DNA of 27,431 bases from Rhodobacteraceae bacterium UBA3069 (lineage in GTDB: Bacteria > Pseudomonadota > Alphaproteobacteria > Rhodobacterales > Rhodobacteraceae), in assembly GCA_002366795.1 (NCBI GenBank), contig DFBX01000014.1, forward strand, positions 1 through 27,431. Direction: 5' to 3'. The position numbers and the translations under genes were made by a program. Numbering within the stretch: the first letter of the stretch is position 1; each line of letters starts with the position of its first letter. The notes below the pieces were generated by a model, which saw only the letters and a program-made list of their open reading frames with translations, was not told where the DNA came from and made no database searches. Shown piece after piece: positions 7,720 to 15,512 of this stretch.

Positions 7720-9180
7720 ATGAGCAAGGTGATCAAGGGTGGCATGGTTTGCACGGCGGACCGGTTGTGGAAGGCCGATGTGCTGATCGAGGGCGAGACC
7801 ATCAAGGCGATTGGCGAGGATTTGAAGGGCGACGAATATATCGACGCGGAAGGTGCCTATGTAATTCCCGGCGGGATCGACCCGCATACGCACTTGGAAA
7901 TGCCCTTTATGGGCACGACCGCCGCCGAGACGTTTGAGAGCGGCACATGGGCGGCTGCTGTGGGCGGCACCACGATGGTGGTGGACTTCTGCCTGCCGGG
8001 CGAGGATGGGTCGATCAAGAACGCAATCAATGAATGGCACCGCAAATCCGCGCCGCAGATCTGTTCGGACGTCGGCTATCACATGGCGATCACCGGCTGG
8101 AACGAGCAGGTGTTCAACGAGATGAAGGACGCCGTGGATATGGGCGTGAACTCGTTCAAGCATTTCATGGCCTACAAGGGCGCGCTGATGGTCGAGGATG
8201 ACGAGATGTTCGCCAGCTTCAAGCGCTGCCGCGAGTTGGGTGCCTTGCCCATGGTGCATGCCGAGAATGGCGACTTGGTGGCGGCGATGCAGGAGCGGCT
8301 TTTGTCGGAGGGCAAGACCGGGCCAGAGGCCCATGCCTATTCCCGCCCGCCCGAGTTCGAGGGCGAGGCGGCCAACCGTGCCATCACCATTGCCGATGCG
8401 GCGGGCACGCCACTTTATATCGTGCATGTGTCCTGCGAGCAGGCGCATGAGGCGATCCGGCGCGCACGTCAGAAAGGAATGCGGGTGTATGGCGAGCCGC
8501 TGATCCAGTTCCTGACGCTGGACGAAAGCGAGTATTTCAATACCGATTGGGACCATGCGGCGCGGCGGGTGATGTCGCCGCCTTTCCGGAACAAAGAGCA
8601 TCAGGACAGTCTTTGGGCGGGCCTGCAATCGGGCAGCCTGCAGGTGGTGGCAACGGATCACGCGGCGTTTTCCACGGCGCAAAAGCGCATGGGCGTGGAT
8701 GATTTCACCAAGATCCCCAACGGGTCCAACGGGTTGGAGGAGCGCCTGGCCGTGCTTTGGACCGAAGGAGTGGAGACCGGCCGCCTGACGCCACAGGAAT
8801 TCGTCGCGGCGACCTCGACCAACGTGGCGAAGATCCTGAACATCTATCCAAAGAAGGGGGCGATCGTCGAAGGGGCGGATGCGGATATCGTGGTTTGGGA
8901 CCCGAAGATCACCAAGACGATTTCCGTCAGCAACCACCACTCGGTGCTGGATTACAACGTCTTCGAAGGGTTCGATGTGAAGGCGCAAAGCCGTTATACT
9001 CTTAGCCGGGGCGAAGTGATCTGGGCATGGGGGCAGAACAGCCAGCCGCAGCCGGGGCGTGGGCGGTTCGTGCCGCGTCCGGCCTTTGCCGCGCCCTCGG
9101 TCGCGTTGTCGAAGTGGAAGGAATTGACCGCGCCGAAGATGATCAAGCGCGATCCGATGAATATTCCGGCAGGTATCTGA
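7720..9180 (+). CDS. hydA: Dihydropyrimidinase (D-hydantoinase)
   Basis: This 486-residue cyclic amidohydrolase opens dihydrouracil or dihydrothymine (or 5-substituted hydantoins) to N-carbamoyl products. The TIM-barrel metal motif DPHTHLE (His56, His58), the probable carboxylated lysine in FMAYKG (Lys153), MVHAEN (His180), IVHVS (His236) and ATDHAAF give the full binuclear zinc site. Length is normal for the family. GGGAGA precedes the ATG. It follows the carbamoylase that would use its product and precedes the ABC importer. No dihydropyrimidine dehydrogenase gene is in the window, so the preceding step would be encoded elsewhere or the substrate imported reduced. Confidence 0.93.
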   Translation: MSKVIKGGMVCTADRLWKADVLIEGETIKAIGEDLKGDEYIDAEGAYVIPGGIDPHTHLEMPFMGTTAAETFESGTWAAAVGGTTMVVDFCLPGEDGSIKNAINEWHRKSAPQICSDVGYHMAITGWNEQVFNEMKDAVDMGVNSFKHFMAYKGALMVEDDEMFASFKRCRELGALPMVHAENGDLVAAMQERLLSEGKTGPEAHAYSRPPEFEGEAANRAITIADAAGTPLYIVHVSCEQAHEAIRRARQKGMRVYGEPLIQFLTLDESEYFNTDWDHAARRVMSPPFRNKEHQDSLWAGLQSGSLQVVATDHAAFSTAQKRMGVDDFTKIPNGSNGLEERLAVLWTEGVETGRLTPQEFVAATSTNVAKILNIYPKKGAIVEGADADIVVWDPKITKTISVSNHHSVLDYNVFEGFDVKAQSRYTLSRGEVIWAWGQNSQPQPGRGRFVPRPAFAAPSVALSKWKELTAPKMIKRDPMNIPAGI

Positions 9181-9190
9181 TGCCGGACCG

Positions 9191-9215
9191 GGCGGGGGCG
9201 GGCTTGCCTGCCCCC
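9191..9215 (+). other. Intercistronic GC hairpin between hydA and the ABC ATPase gene
   Basis: GGGGGC-G-GGC pairs with GCC-T-GCCCCC around a very short TT turn, giving a stem of about nine to ten pairs with one G-U. There is no proper T-run afterwards (GTTCTTGAC), so it looks more like a processing or attenuation hairpin than a full terminator. Confidence 0.35.
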
Positions 9216-9273
9216 GTTCTTGACAATACCGATGGGCTGGTGCGCGATGCACCTGGCAGTGGAGACTTGGAAT

Positions 9274-10059
9274 TTGACCGACAATAGCGTGATCAGCGCC
9301 AAGGGGCTGAACCTGACCTTTCAAACCAACGACGGGCCGGTTCATGCGTTGAAGGACGTGGACCTGGACATTGAAAAGGGCGATTTCGTCAGCTTTATCG
9401 GCCCGTCGGGTTGTGGCAAGACGACGTTCCTGCGTTGCATGGCCGATTTGGAAACGCCCACGGGCGGGTCGATCACGGTTAACGGTGTGTCGCCCGAAGA
9501 GGCACGTAAGTCCCGCGCTTATGGCTATGTATTTCAGGCGGCGGGGCTGTATCCGTGGCGGACCATCGGTGGCAATATCCGCCTGCCGCTGGAGATCATG
9601 GGTTATAGCAAGGCCGAGCAGGCCGAGCGCGTGGCGCGGGTGCTGGACTTGGTGGAGCTGTCGGGTTTTGAAAAGAAATTCCCTTGGCAGCTGTCGGGCG
9701 GGATGCAGCAGCGCGCCAGTATCGCACGGGCGCTGGCCTTTGATGCGGATATCCTGCTGATGGACGAGCCTTTCGGCGCGCTGGACGAGATCGTGCGCGA
9801 TCACCTGAATGAACAACTGTTGAAACTATGGGACCGGACCGGCAAGACAATCGCCTTTGTCACCCACTCGATCCCCGAAGCAGTCTATCTGTCCACCAAG
9901 ATCGTGGTGATGAGCCCGCGCCCTGGGCGTATCACCGATGTGATCGAAAGCACCCTGCCGTGCGATCGGCCATTGGATATACGCGATACGCCGGAATTCC
10001 TGGAAATTGCCCACCGCGTGCGCGACGGGCTGCGGGCGGGGCATGCTTATGATGGGTGA
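9274..10059 (+). CDS. ABC transporter ATP-binding protein (NitT/TauT/ThiZ type)
   Basis: This subunit of about 261 residues powers the importer encoded downstream. It has Walker A GPSGCGKTT (about 43-51), the Q-loop in YVFQAAGLYPW, signature LSGGMQQR (140-147), Walker B ILLMDEPFGALDE (160-172) and the switch histidine in FVTHSI. The start is uncertain. TTG 9274 has GGAGA at ideal spacing (9261-9265), while in-frame ATGs at 9247 and 9232 have no clear ribosome binding site. The family is that of SsuB, TauB and ThiZ. Linkage to dihydropyrimidinase and a ThiY-like binding protein suggests pyrimidine, hydantoin or ureido-compound uptake. It is separated from the permease genes by an unusual 243-bp AT-rich gap. 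Confidence 0.92.
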   Translation: MTDNSVISAKGLNLTFQTNDGPVHALKDVDLDIEKGDFVSFIGPSGCGKTTFLRCMADLETPTGGSITVNGVSPEEARKSRAYGYVFQAAGLYPWRTIGGNIRLPLEIMGYSKAEQAERVARVLDLVELSGFEKKFPWQLSGGMQQRASIARALAFDADILLMDEPFGALDEIVRDHLNEQLLKLWDRTGKTIAFVTHSIPEAVYLSTKIVVMSPRPGRITDVIESTLPCDRPLDIRDTPEFLEIAHRVRDGLRAGHAYDG

Positions 10060-10302
10060 CGCTCGACTCATGGAAACTGCGTGGGGCGCGGACATTCCCG
10101 CCCGCCCCCCGCGCCAGCCTCGCTTTGCTTTTGAGGTCGCGAGTCTCTTCACTGTTCACGGTCATCGGCTCCTCAGCCTGTACCGTGCTTGGATGAACCA
10201 CGAAAATCCTTTCATTGTTCTTAAAATACCTAAGAAACAGCGTATAAACGAGCGTTGCGAATTAGGTATTTACAGAACAATGAAAGCACAGGAGGCCACG
10301 GC
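10060..10302. other. Intergenic gap with a 31-nt hairpin and a long inverted repeat
   Basis: No gene is seen here. The middle forms a stem-loop at 10157-10187 (CACGGT/ACCGTG outside, GGCT/AGCC inside). The right part is unusually AT-rich and carries 25-base inverted arms at 10209-10233 and 10262-10286. An AGGAGG for the downstream permease gene is at 10290-10295. Possible -10-like hexamers (TAAAAT 10222-10227, TATAAA 10243-10248) occur, but no convincing -35 partners were found. Confidence 0.6.
10209..10286. repeat. Imperfect 25-bp inverted repeat upstream of the ABC permease gene
   Basis: The left arm, 10209-10233, begins CTTTCATTGTTCT and ends AAATACCTAA. The right arm, 10262-10286, is its reverse complement at 23 of 25 positions; the two mismatches are central. 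The 28-base spacer is AT-rich at its start. In RNA this would be a long hairpin ending three bases before the AGGAGG ribosome site. It could be a miniature mobile-element remnant, a regulator site or an mRNA structure; none of these is proven. Confidence 0.75.
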
Positions 10303-11166
10303 ATGAGGCAGTCAGTGTTGCCTGTTCTAACCGTTGTCGCTTTGATTTTCGGGCTTTGGTACGGGGCGGCGGTGGCGCTGAATGCGCCGTGGGCGCGTGA
10401 TCAGGCGCAGCGTGCGGGTGTGGAACTGTCGTTTTCCGAATTGGTGGCGGACACCTGGGCGCAAAAAAAGCCCAAGCTGCCAGCGCCGCACCAGGTGGCG
10501 GTGGAAATCTGGAATACAACGGTGGAGAAGAAGATCACCTCGAAGCGGTCCTTGGTGTATCATTCGTGGATCACCCTGTCGGCGACGCTTTTGGGGTTTG
10601 CGCTGGGCACGGGGTTGGGCATCGCCCTGGCCGTGGGGATCGTGTTCAACCGCACAATGGATATGAGCGTGATGCCGTGGATCATCGCCAGCCAGACCGT
10701 GCCCATTCTGGCGGTGGCGCCGATGATCATCGTCGTTTTGAACGCGGTTGGCGTGTCGGGGCTTTTGCCCAAGGCCATCATCTCGATGTATTTGTCGTTC
10801 TTCCCCGTGGTCGTGGGCATGGTGAAGGGGCTGCGCAGCCCTGATGCGATGCAGCTGGACCAGATCCGGACGTGGAATGCATCTACTTCGCAGGGGTTTT
10901 GGAAGCTGCGTCTGCCGTCTTCGATGCCGTATCTGTTTGCCTCGCTCAAGATCGCCATGGCGGCGTCCTTGGTGGGGGCGATTGTGGGCGAGTTGCCCAC
11001 GGGTGCCGTGGCCGGACTGGGCGCGCGTTTGCTGGCGGGGTCGTATTACGGCCAGACCATCCAGATATGGAGCGCGCTGATCATGGCCGCTGCTTTGGCG
11101 GCGGGGCTGGTGGCGCTGATCGGGGTGATCCAGCGGGTCGCCCTTAAACGGATGGGGATGGCGTGA
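10303..11166 (+). CDS. ABC transporter permease 1 (BPD type)
   Basis: This 287-residue inner-membrane permease has an N-terminal hydrophobic helix (PVLTVVALIFGLWYGAAVAL), several later helices and the cytoplasmic EAA-like loop (about RTWNASTSQGFWKLRLPSSM) that contacts the ATPase. ATG 10303 has AGGAGG seven bases upstream. An 8-codon frame (10280-10306) ends on this start as ATGA, so a short leader is conceivable. It pairs with the next permease, which it overlaps. The substrate is inferred from the operon: pyrimidine-related or ureido compounds. Confidence 0.9.
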   Translation: MRQSVLPVLTVVALIFGLWYGAAVALNAPWARDQAQRAGVELSFSELVADTWAQKKPKLPAPHQVAVEIWNTTVEKKITSKRSLVYHSWITLSATLLGFALGTGLGIALAVGIVFNRTMDMSVMPWIIASQTVPILAVAPMIIVVLNAVGVSGLLPKAIISMYLSFFPVVVGMVKGLRSPDAMQLDQIRTWNASTSQGFWKLRLPSSMPYLFASLKIAMAASLVGAIVGELPTGAVAGLGARLLAGSYYGQTIQIWSALIMAAALAAGLVALIGVIQRVALKRMGMA

Positions 11167-12011
11167 TGGGCTGGATCGTTTTCGGTATCGCCGTTTGGCT
11201 GGCGGGCTGGTGGGCCAATGTGCGCCTGTCCACCCTGTCGGGCAATCGCGCCGTGGCGCTGGCGGTGCCGCTGATTTTCGGCGCTGTGCTCATCCTGATG
11301 TGGGAGGCCGCCGTGCGCGGTTTCGGCATCAATCCGGTGCTGCTGCCGGCGCCTTCGGCGATTGCGGTTCGGTTCGCCTCGTCCACGCATATCCTGTGGC
11401 AGGATTTTGTGCAGACCGTGTTAAAGGGAGCCTTGTCGGGCTATGTCATCGGCTGCGGTGCGGCCTTCATGACGGCCATCGTGGTGGACCGGTTCGATTT
11501 CCTGCGCAGGGGCCTTTTGCCGGTGGGTAATTTCGTGGCCGCCTTGCCGATCATCGGTATGGCACCGATCCTGGTCATGTGGTTCGGGTTTGACTGGCAA
11601 TCCAAGGCAGCGGTCGTGGTGGTCATGGTGTTCTTCCCGATGCTGGTGAACACGGTCGAGGGGCTGCGCGCCACCGATGCCATGCAGCGCGATTTGATGC
11701 ACACCTATGGGGCCAGCTATTGGCAGGGTCTGGCCAAGCTGCGCCTGCCGGCTGCCATGCCTTTCATCTTCAACGGATTGAAGATTGCCACCACGCTGGC
11801 GCTGATCGGTGCGATCGTGGCGGAGTTTTTCGGCTCTCCCATCAAGGGGATGGGGTTCCGGATTTCCACCAGCGTCGGCCAGTTGGCGCTGGATCTGGTC
11901 TGGGCCGAAATCGTGGTGGCCGCCATCGTGGGATCGGCGTTTTATGGCGGGGTCGCATTGCTGGAAAAGGCAGTGACCTTCTGGCACCCGTCGCAACGAG
12001 GCAGAACATAA
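11166..12011 (+). CDS. ABC transporter permease 2 (BPD type)
   Basis: This 281-residue permease has hydrophobic helices throughout and the EAA-like loop YGASYWQGLAKLRLPAAMPF, characteristic of the NitT/TauT/SsuC permease family. Its ATG overlaps the previous stop as TGATG; a GTG three bases earlier is an alternative. Together with permease 1 it would form a heterodimeric channel. The binding-protein gene follows after 57 bp. Confidence 0.9.
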   Translation: MGWIVFGIAVWLAGWWANVRLSTLSGNRAVALAVPLIFGAVLILMWEAAVRGFGINPVLLPAPSAIAVRFASSTHILWQDFVQTVLKGALSGYVIGCGAAFMTAIVVDRFDFLRRGLLPVGNFVAALPIIGMAPILVMWFGFDWQSKAAVVVVMVFFPMLVNTVEGLRATDAMQRDLMHTYGASYWQGLAKLRLPAAMPFIFNGLKIATTLALIGAIVAEFFGSPIKGMGFRISTSVGQLALDLVWAEIVVAAIVGSAFYGGVALLEKAVTFWHPSQRGRT

Positions 12012-12068
12012 CGAGCTGAAAATACAGTGATAACAAAGCCAATAGAAAAGCCAACAAGGAGAGAAATG

Positions 12069-13058
12069 ATGAAGACATTTGCAAAGGGATTGGGCCTAGC
12101 CGCCATGGGCATGTGGGCCGGTATGGCGCAGGCAGCGGACGAGGTCACGCTGCAGTTGAAATGGGTCACGCAGGCCCAGTTCGCGGGCTATTACGTGGCG
12201 CAGGACAAGGGGTTCTACGCGGAAGAAGACCTTGATGTCACGATCAAGCCGGGCGGGCCGGACATTGCCCCCGCGCAGGTGATCGCGGGCGGCGGCGCTG
12301 ACGTGGTTCTGGACTGGATGCCCTCGGCCCTGGCCAGCCGCGAAAAGGGTCTGGCGCTGGTGAACATTGCGCAGCCCTACAAATCGTCCGGCATGATGCT
12401 GACCTGCCGCAAGGATGCGGGCATTGAATCGCCCGAGGATTTCCTCGGCAAGACGCTGGGCGTGTGGTTCTTCGGCAATGAATACCCGTTTCTGTCGTGG
12501 ATGAGCAAACTTGGCATTTCGACCGAGGGTGGCGACGATGGCGTGACGGTTCTGAAGCAGGGTTTCAACGTCGATCCGCTACTTCAGGGCCAGGCGGCCT
12601 GCATTTCGACCATGACCTATAACGAATACTGGCAGGTGATCGACGCCGGCCTGAAGCCCGAGGATCTTGTGGTCTTCAAATACGAGGATCAGGGCGTCGC
12701 AACGCTGGAAGACGGCATGTATGTGATGGAGGAGAACCTGAACGATCCGGCCTTCGTCGACAAGATGGTGCGTTTCGTGCGTGCCTCGATGAAGGGTTGG
12801 AAATACGCCGAGGCGAACCCGGACGAGGCCGCGGATATCGTGCTGGAAAACGACGCATCGGGTGCGCAGACCGAGGAACACCAGCGGCGCATGATGCGCG
12901 AGGTGGCCAAGCTGACCGCCGGATCGAACGGCGCGCTTGACCCCGCCGATTACGAACGCACGGTGCAATCGCTGCTGTCGGGCGGGTCCGATCCGGTGAT
13001 CACCAAGGCGCCCGAAGGCGCTTGGACCCATGTGATCACCGATGCCGCGTTGAAATAA
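12069..13058 (+). CDS. ABC transporter substrate-binding protein (ThiY/NMT1 family)
   Basis: This protein of about 329 residues begins with a signal peptide (MKTFAKGLGLAAMGMWAGMAQA, cleavage before ADE), so it is periplasmic. LQLKWVTQAQFAGYYVAQDKG and the following LDVTIKPGGPD match ThiY-like binding proteins for pyrimidine-type ligands. ATG 12069 is favoured over the adjacent ATG 12066 because AAGGAGAG lies at better spacing. It is the last gene of the RutR-linked operon and is followed 20 bp later by a strong terminator. The ligand could be a pyrimidine, dihydropyrimidine, hydantoin or hydroxymethylpyrimidine; operon context favours a substrate of dihydropyrimidinase. Confidence 0.88.
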   Translation: MKTFAKGLGLAAMGMWAGMAQAADEVTLQLKWVTQAQFAGYYVAQDKGFYAEEDLDVTIKPGGPDIAPAQVIAGGGADVVLDWMPSALASREKGLALVNIAQPYKSSGMMLTCRKDAGIESPEDFLGKTLGVWFFGNEYPFLSWMSKLGISTEGGDDGVTVLKQGFNVDPLLQGQAACISTMTYNEYWQVIDAGLKPEDLVVFKYEDQGVATLEDGMYVMEENLNDPAFVDKMVRFVRASMKGWKYAEANPDEAADIVLENDASGAQTEEHQRRMMREVAKLTAGSNGALDPADYERTVQSLLSGGSDPVITKAPEGAWTHVITDAALK

Positions 13059-13078
13059 GCCAGCCTGTTTCAAGCGAA

Positions 13079-13106
13079 GGGCCGTCCAGATGGGGCGGCC
13101 CTTTTT
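13079..13106 (+). terminator. Rho-independent terminator of the pyrimidine/ABC operon
   Basis: A 9-bp stem (GGGCCGTCC/GGGCGGCCC with one T-G pair, loop AGATG) is followed at once by TTTTTCTT. It lies 20 bp after the binding-protein stop and before the convergent MarR gene. Confidence 0.9.
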
Positions 13107-13131
13107 CTTGGCCCGTATTTTCTGTTTGGCG

Positions 13132-13566
13132 TCAGTCCGTGTCGCGGTCCAGCGCGATTCGCTGCAACAGGTTGACCAGCGTTTCACGCTCTTGCGGGCT
13201 AAGCCCGTCGGTCAGACGCTTTTGAATTTCGACCACCACGGAACGGGTGCGGTCCAGTATCGCCGCGCCTTCCTGTGTCAGTTCCAGAACTCGCGCGCGC
13301 CGGTCGGTTTTGGACTGTTCGCGGCGCAGCAACCCTTTTTCCACCAGCCGGTTGATGACCCCGCCCATGGTGGCCTTGTCGCAGGCCGCCTGCCGCGCGA
13401 CCGTGGCCTGGTCGATCCCCGGATGGGCCTGCACGGCGGCAAGGGCGGCGAATTGAAATGGTGTCAGATCAATGGCTTGGTCGGCCATTGCCTCGGCGAA
13501 GATGGCGGATGACACTTGATGTGCGCGGCGGATCAGGTGGCCCGGCATCGACTGGAATTCGAACAT
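13132..13566 (-). CDS. MarR-family regulator of the gentisate operon
   Basis: This 144-residue winged-helix protein has the MarR core: LTPFQFAALAAVQAHPGIDQ, the recognition region ARQAACDKATMGGVINRLVEKGLL, and the wing with the DRR motif in KTDRRARVLELT. Such dimers bind short palindromes and release them when an aromatic ligand or aryl-CoA binds. It is divergent from gentisate dioxygenase, and a perfect 15-bp palindrome overlaps that gene's probable -10. It is therefore the leading candidate for the regulator of the three-operator regulon; the MarR at 22604-23059 is the other candidate. Confidence 0.9.
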   Translation of the reverse strand: MFEFQSMPGHLIRRAHQVSSAIFAEAMADQAIDLTPFQFAALAAVQAHPGIDQATVARQAACDKATMGGVINRLVEKGLLRREQSKTDRRARVLELTQEGAAILDRTRSVVVEIQKRLTDGLSPQERETLVNLLQRIALDRDTD

Positions 13567-13605
13567 ATTCGCGGTCTTTCTTTCATTTTTCTGGCATTTT
13601 GTTAT

Positions 13606-13625
13606 AACTGACCATACGGTCGGTT
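13606..13625. promoter_or_regulatory. Second palindrome in the MarR/gentisate intergenic region
   Basis: AACTGACC-ATAC-GGTCGGTT is a 20-base inverted repeat with one mismatch per 8-base arm. It lies close to the MarR gene, next to a -10-like TATAAC on the minus strand. It resembles TetR-type operators and shares GACCA-N3-GGTC with the RutR consensus, but matches only about 10 of 14 RutR positions. Its regulator is unknown. Confidence 0.45.
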
Positions 13626-13635
13626 TTGTATTGCG

Positions 13636-13671
13636 TTGACGTGGCGGGGTTCAGATTGTTATGCTTCATAA
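13636..13671 (+). promoter_or_regulatory. Gentisate promoter with MarR operator, copy 2
   Basis: TTGACG (13636-13641) and TATGCT (13660-13665), 18 bases apart, form a plausible sigma-70 promoter. The perfect palindrome GTTATG-CTT-CATAAC (13658-13672) covers the -10, so binding would block transcription. The core TTATG-N3-CATAA is shared with the sites at 4998-5010 and 21798-21810. Confidence 0.68.
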
Positions 13672-13785
13672 CTAAATTGCGCTCTGCGGAATGGTAAGCG
13701 CACATCCTTTATTCACATTCGTGCAATATGGTATGTATGCATCCTATATCATGTGACGCAATACAGACCTTTGGGAGGAGGCACC

Positions 13786-14823
13786 ATGTCGGAACAACTA
13801 GGCATGCTGGAAGAGCTGCCGCTGGATTACCGCGACGAAATGCAAAAGGCCGGGATTGCGCCCCTGTGGCCGATGATGCGCAAGGTGTTGCCGCATGGCA
13901 AGCCGGACCCTGTTACCAAGCCGTCCTACTGGAATTTCAATGACTTGCGCCCGCTGCTGCTGCGTGCGGGCGAATTGACCCCGGTGGAAAAAGCCGAACG
14001 CCGCGTGCTGGTCATGTCCGATCAGGGGCGCGGCACGGGGGCGATGCAGGCGACTTCCTCGATCTATATCGGGATGCAATTGCTGCTGCCGGGCGAAACC
14101 GCGCCGGCGCACCGCCACACGCCATCCGCCGCGCGGATCATCGTTGAAGGTAAGGGTGGCTATACTGTGGTGGATGGGGAAAAGCTGCCGATGAACCGCG
14201 GCGACCTGGTGCTGACACCGGGCGGCGACTGGCACGATCACGGCCACGAAGGCGACGAGCCGATGATCTGGCTGGACGCGCTGGACCTGCCGCTGTTCGT
14301 CTACCTGGAAGGGTCATATGCCGAAGAGGCCGACCTGCAAGCGCAGCGCAACCGCCCCGACAGCGCCATGGTCGAATACCTGTCCGCCGGTCTGAAACCG
14401 TCGAAGCGCGGCCGCGCCGCCGTGCGCCGCTACCCGATGATGCGCTTCCCGTGGGACCGGACAGAGGCCGCCCTGCGCGAGATGGCGAAATACACCGATG
14501 GCCCGGCCGAGTTGGACTATATCAACCCCGAAACCGGCGAGGACGTTCTGCCCACCATGGGCTTTACCGCGATGATGATCCGCCCCGGTGAAACCGTCAG
14601 CCCGCCTTTGTCGTCTTAAACCGCCGTGTTTCATGTGATTGGCGGAAACGGCGAAACGACCGTTGATGGTTGCAAAATTGCGTGGTCTGAACGGGACACT
14701 TTCACCGCGCCGGTTTTCGCAGAAATCGACCACACCGCGGGGGACGAACCCGCATTCCTGATCCGCGTGCATGACCGCCCGCTTCAGGAAAAGCTTGGAT
14801 ACTACGAGGAACGCGCACGATGA
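13786..14823 (+). pseudogene. Gentisate 1,2-dioxygenase, interrupted by an in-frame TAA
   Basis: This bicupin Fe(II) enzyme opens gentisate to maleylpyruvate. The first cupin carries the metal triad in APAHRHTPSAA (His109, His111) and GGDWHDHGHE (His150), at the spacing of characterised gentisate dioxygenases. The frame is stopped by TAA at 14617-14619, codon 278. It then continues in the same frame as second-cupin sequence (TAVFHVIGGNGETTVDG, then the family-like end DRPLQEKLGYYEE) to a TGA at 14823. Read through, it is 345 codons, the normal family length. ATG 13786 has GGGAGGAGG upstream. The real end overlaps the next gene as ATGA. The TAA is either a nonsense mutation or a sequence error; a protein truncated at 277 residues would lack most of the second cupin. 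Confidence 0.87.
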
Positions 14824-15512
14824 CCGCCATTTTCGACATTCCCCCCCAGCCGCAGGTTCCGATCGCCGGCAACGACAAGACCTTTCCGGTGCATCGGATT
14901 TTCTGCGTCGGGCGCAATTATGCCGCCCATGCCGCTGAAATGGGCCACGAGGTGGACCGCGAGGCACCGTTCTATTTCTGCAAGACGCCCTCGGCCATCT
15001 GTCACACGGGCAGCACCATCCCCTATCCGCCGGGGACCGAGAATTACCATCACGAGATGGAATTCGTCGTTGCCATCGGCAAGCCCGCCTTTCGCGTGGC
15101 CGAAAAGGACGCGATGGATGTGGTGTTCGGCTATGCCACCGGCCTGGACATGACGCGACGTGACCGCCAGCAGGACGGCAAGGACAAGGGCCGCCCCTGG
15201 GATCTGGGCAAGGATTTCGAGGACAGCGCTGTGATCGCCCCGATCACCCCAGCCGCCGATTTCACCATTGGCACGCAAAAGATCGAAATGACTGTCGGGG
15301 GCGAGATGAAGCAAGAGGCGACGCTGGACGAGCTTATCTGGTCGGTGCCCGAAATCATCGCGCATCTGTCGCGCTATTATCACCTGCAGCCGGGCGACCT
15401 GATCTATACGGGCACGCCGTCGGGCGTGGGCAAGGTGGTGGCTGGCAACACCATTCACGGCACGATCGACGGGCTGGCGCCGGTCGATCTTACTATCGGC
15501 GCGGCGGAATGA
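14820..15512 (+). CDS. Fumarylpyruvate hydrolase (FAH family)
   Basis: This 230-residue enzyme hydrolyses fumarylpyruvate to fumarate and pyruvate, ending the gentisate pathway. The FAH fold is seen in FCVGRNYAAHAAEMGH, FYFCKTPSAICHTG and the metal ligands HHEMEF (Glu79, Glu81) with GLDMTRRDRQ (Asp110). LQPGDLIYTGTPSGVG is the usual C-terminal signature. Its ATG overlaps the TGA of the dioxygenase, and it overlaps the isomerase gene by 4 nt. General FAH-family members take other beta-diketo acids, but both neighbours fix this assignment. Confidence 0.92.
   Translation: MTAIFDIPPQPQVPIAGNDKTFPVHRIFCVGRNYAAHAAEMGHEVDREAPFYFCKTPSAICHTGSTIPYPPGTENYHHEMEFVVAIGKPAFRVAEKDAMDVVFGYATGLDMTRRDRQQDGKDKGRPWDLGKDFEDSAVIAPITPAADFTIGTQKIEMTVGGEMKQEATLDELIWSVPEIIAHLSRYYHLQPGDLIYTGTPSGVGKVVAGNTIHGTIDGLAPVDLTIGAAE

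Noticed and set aside
7546..9816. 756-codon open frame on the minus strand
   Set aside because: It lies opposite dihydropyrimidinase and the ABC ATPase, both with complete catalytic motifs; its sequence is low-complexity His/Arg/Gln-rich, typical of a shadow frame.
10060..10302. TPP riboswitch before the ThiY-type transporter genes
   Set aside because: I could not find the conserved CTGAGA and ACCTGA-type elements of the TPP aptamer.
10280..10306. Eight-codon leader frame overlapping the permease start (ATGA)
   Set aside because: There is no good ribosome site before its ATG and it sits inside the inverted repeat arm, so I did not call it a gene.
13586..13785. tRNA or small RNA gene in the MarR/gentisate gap
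   Set aside because: No cloverleaf or T-loop sequence is present; the gap is explained by promoter elements and palindromes.
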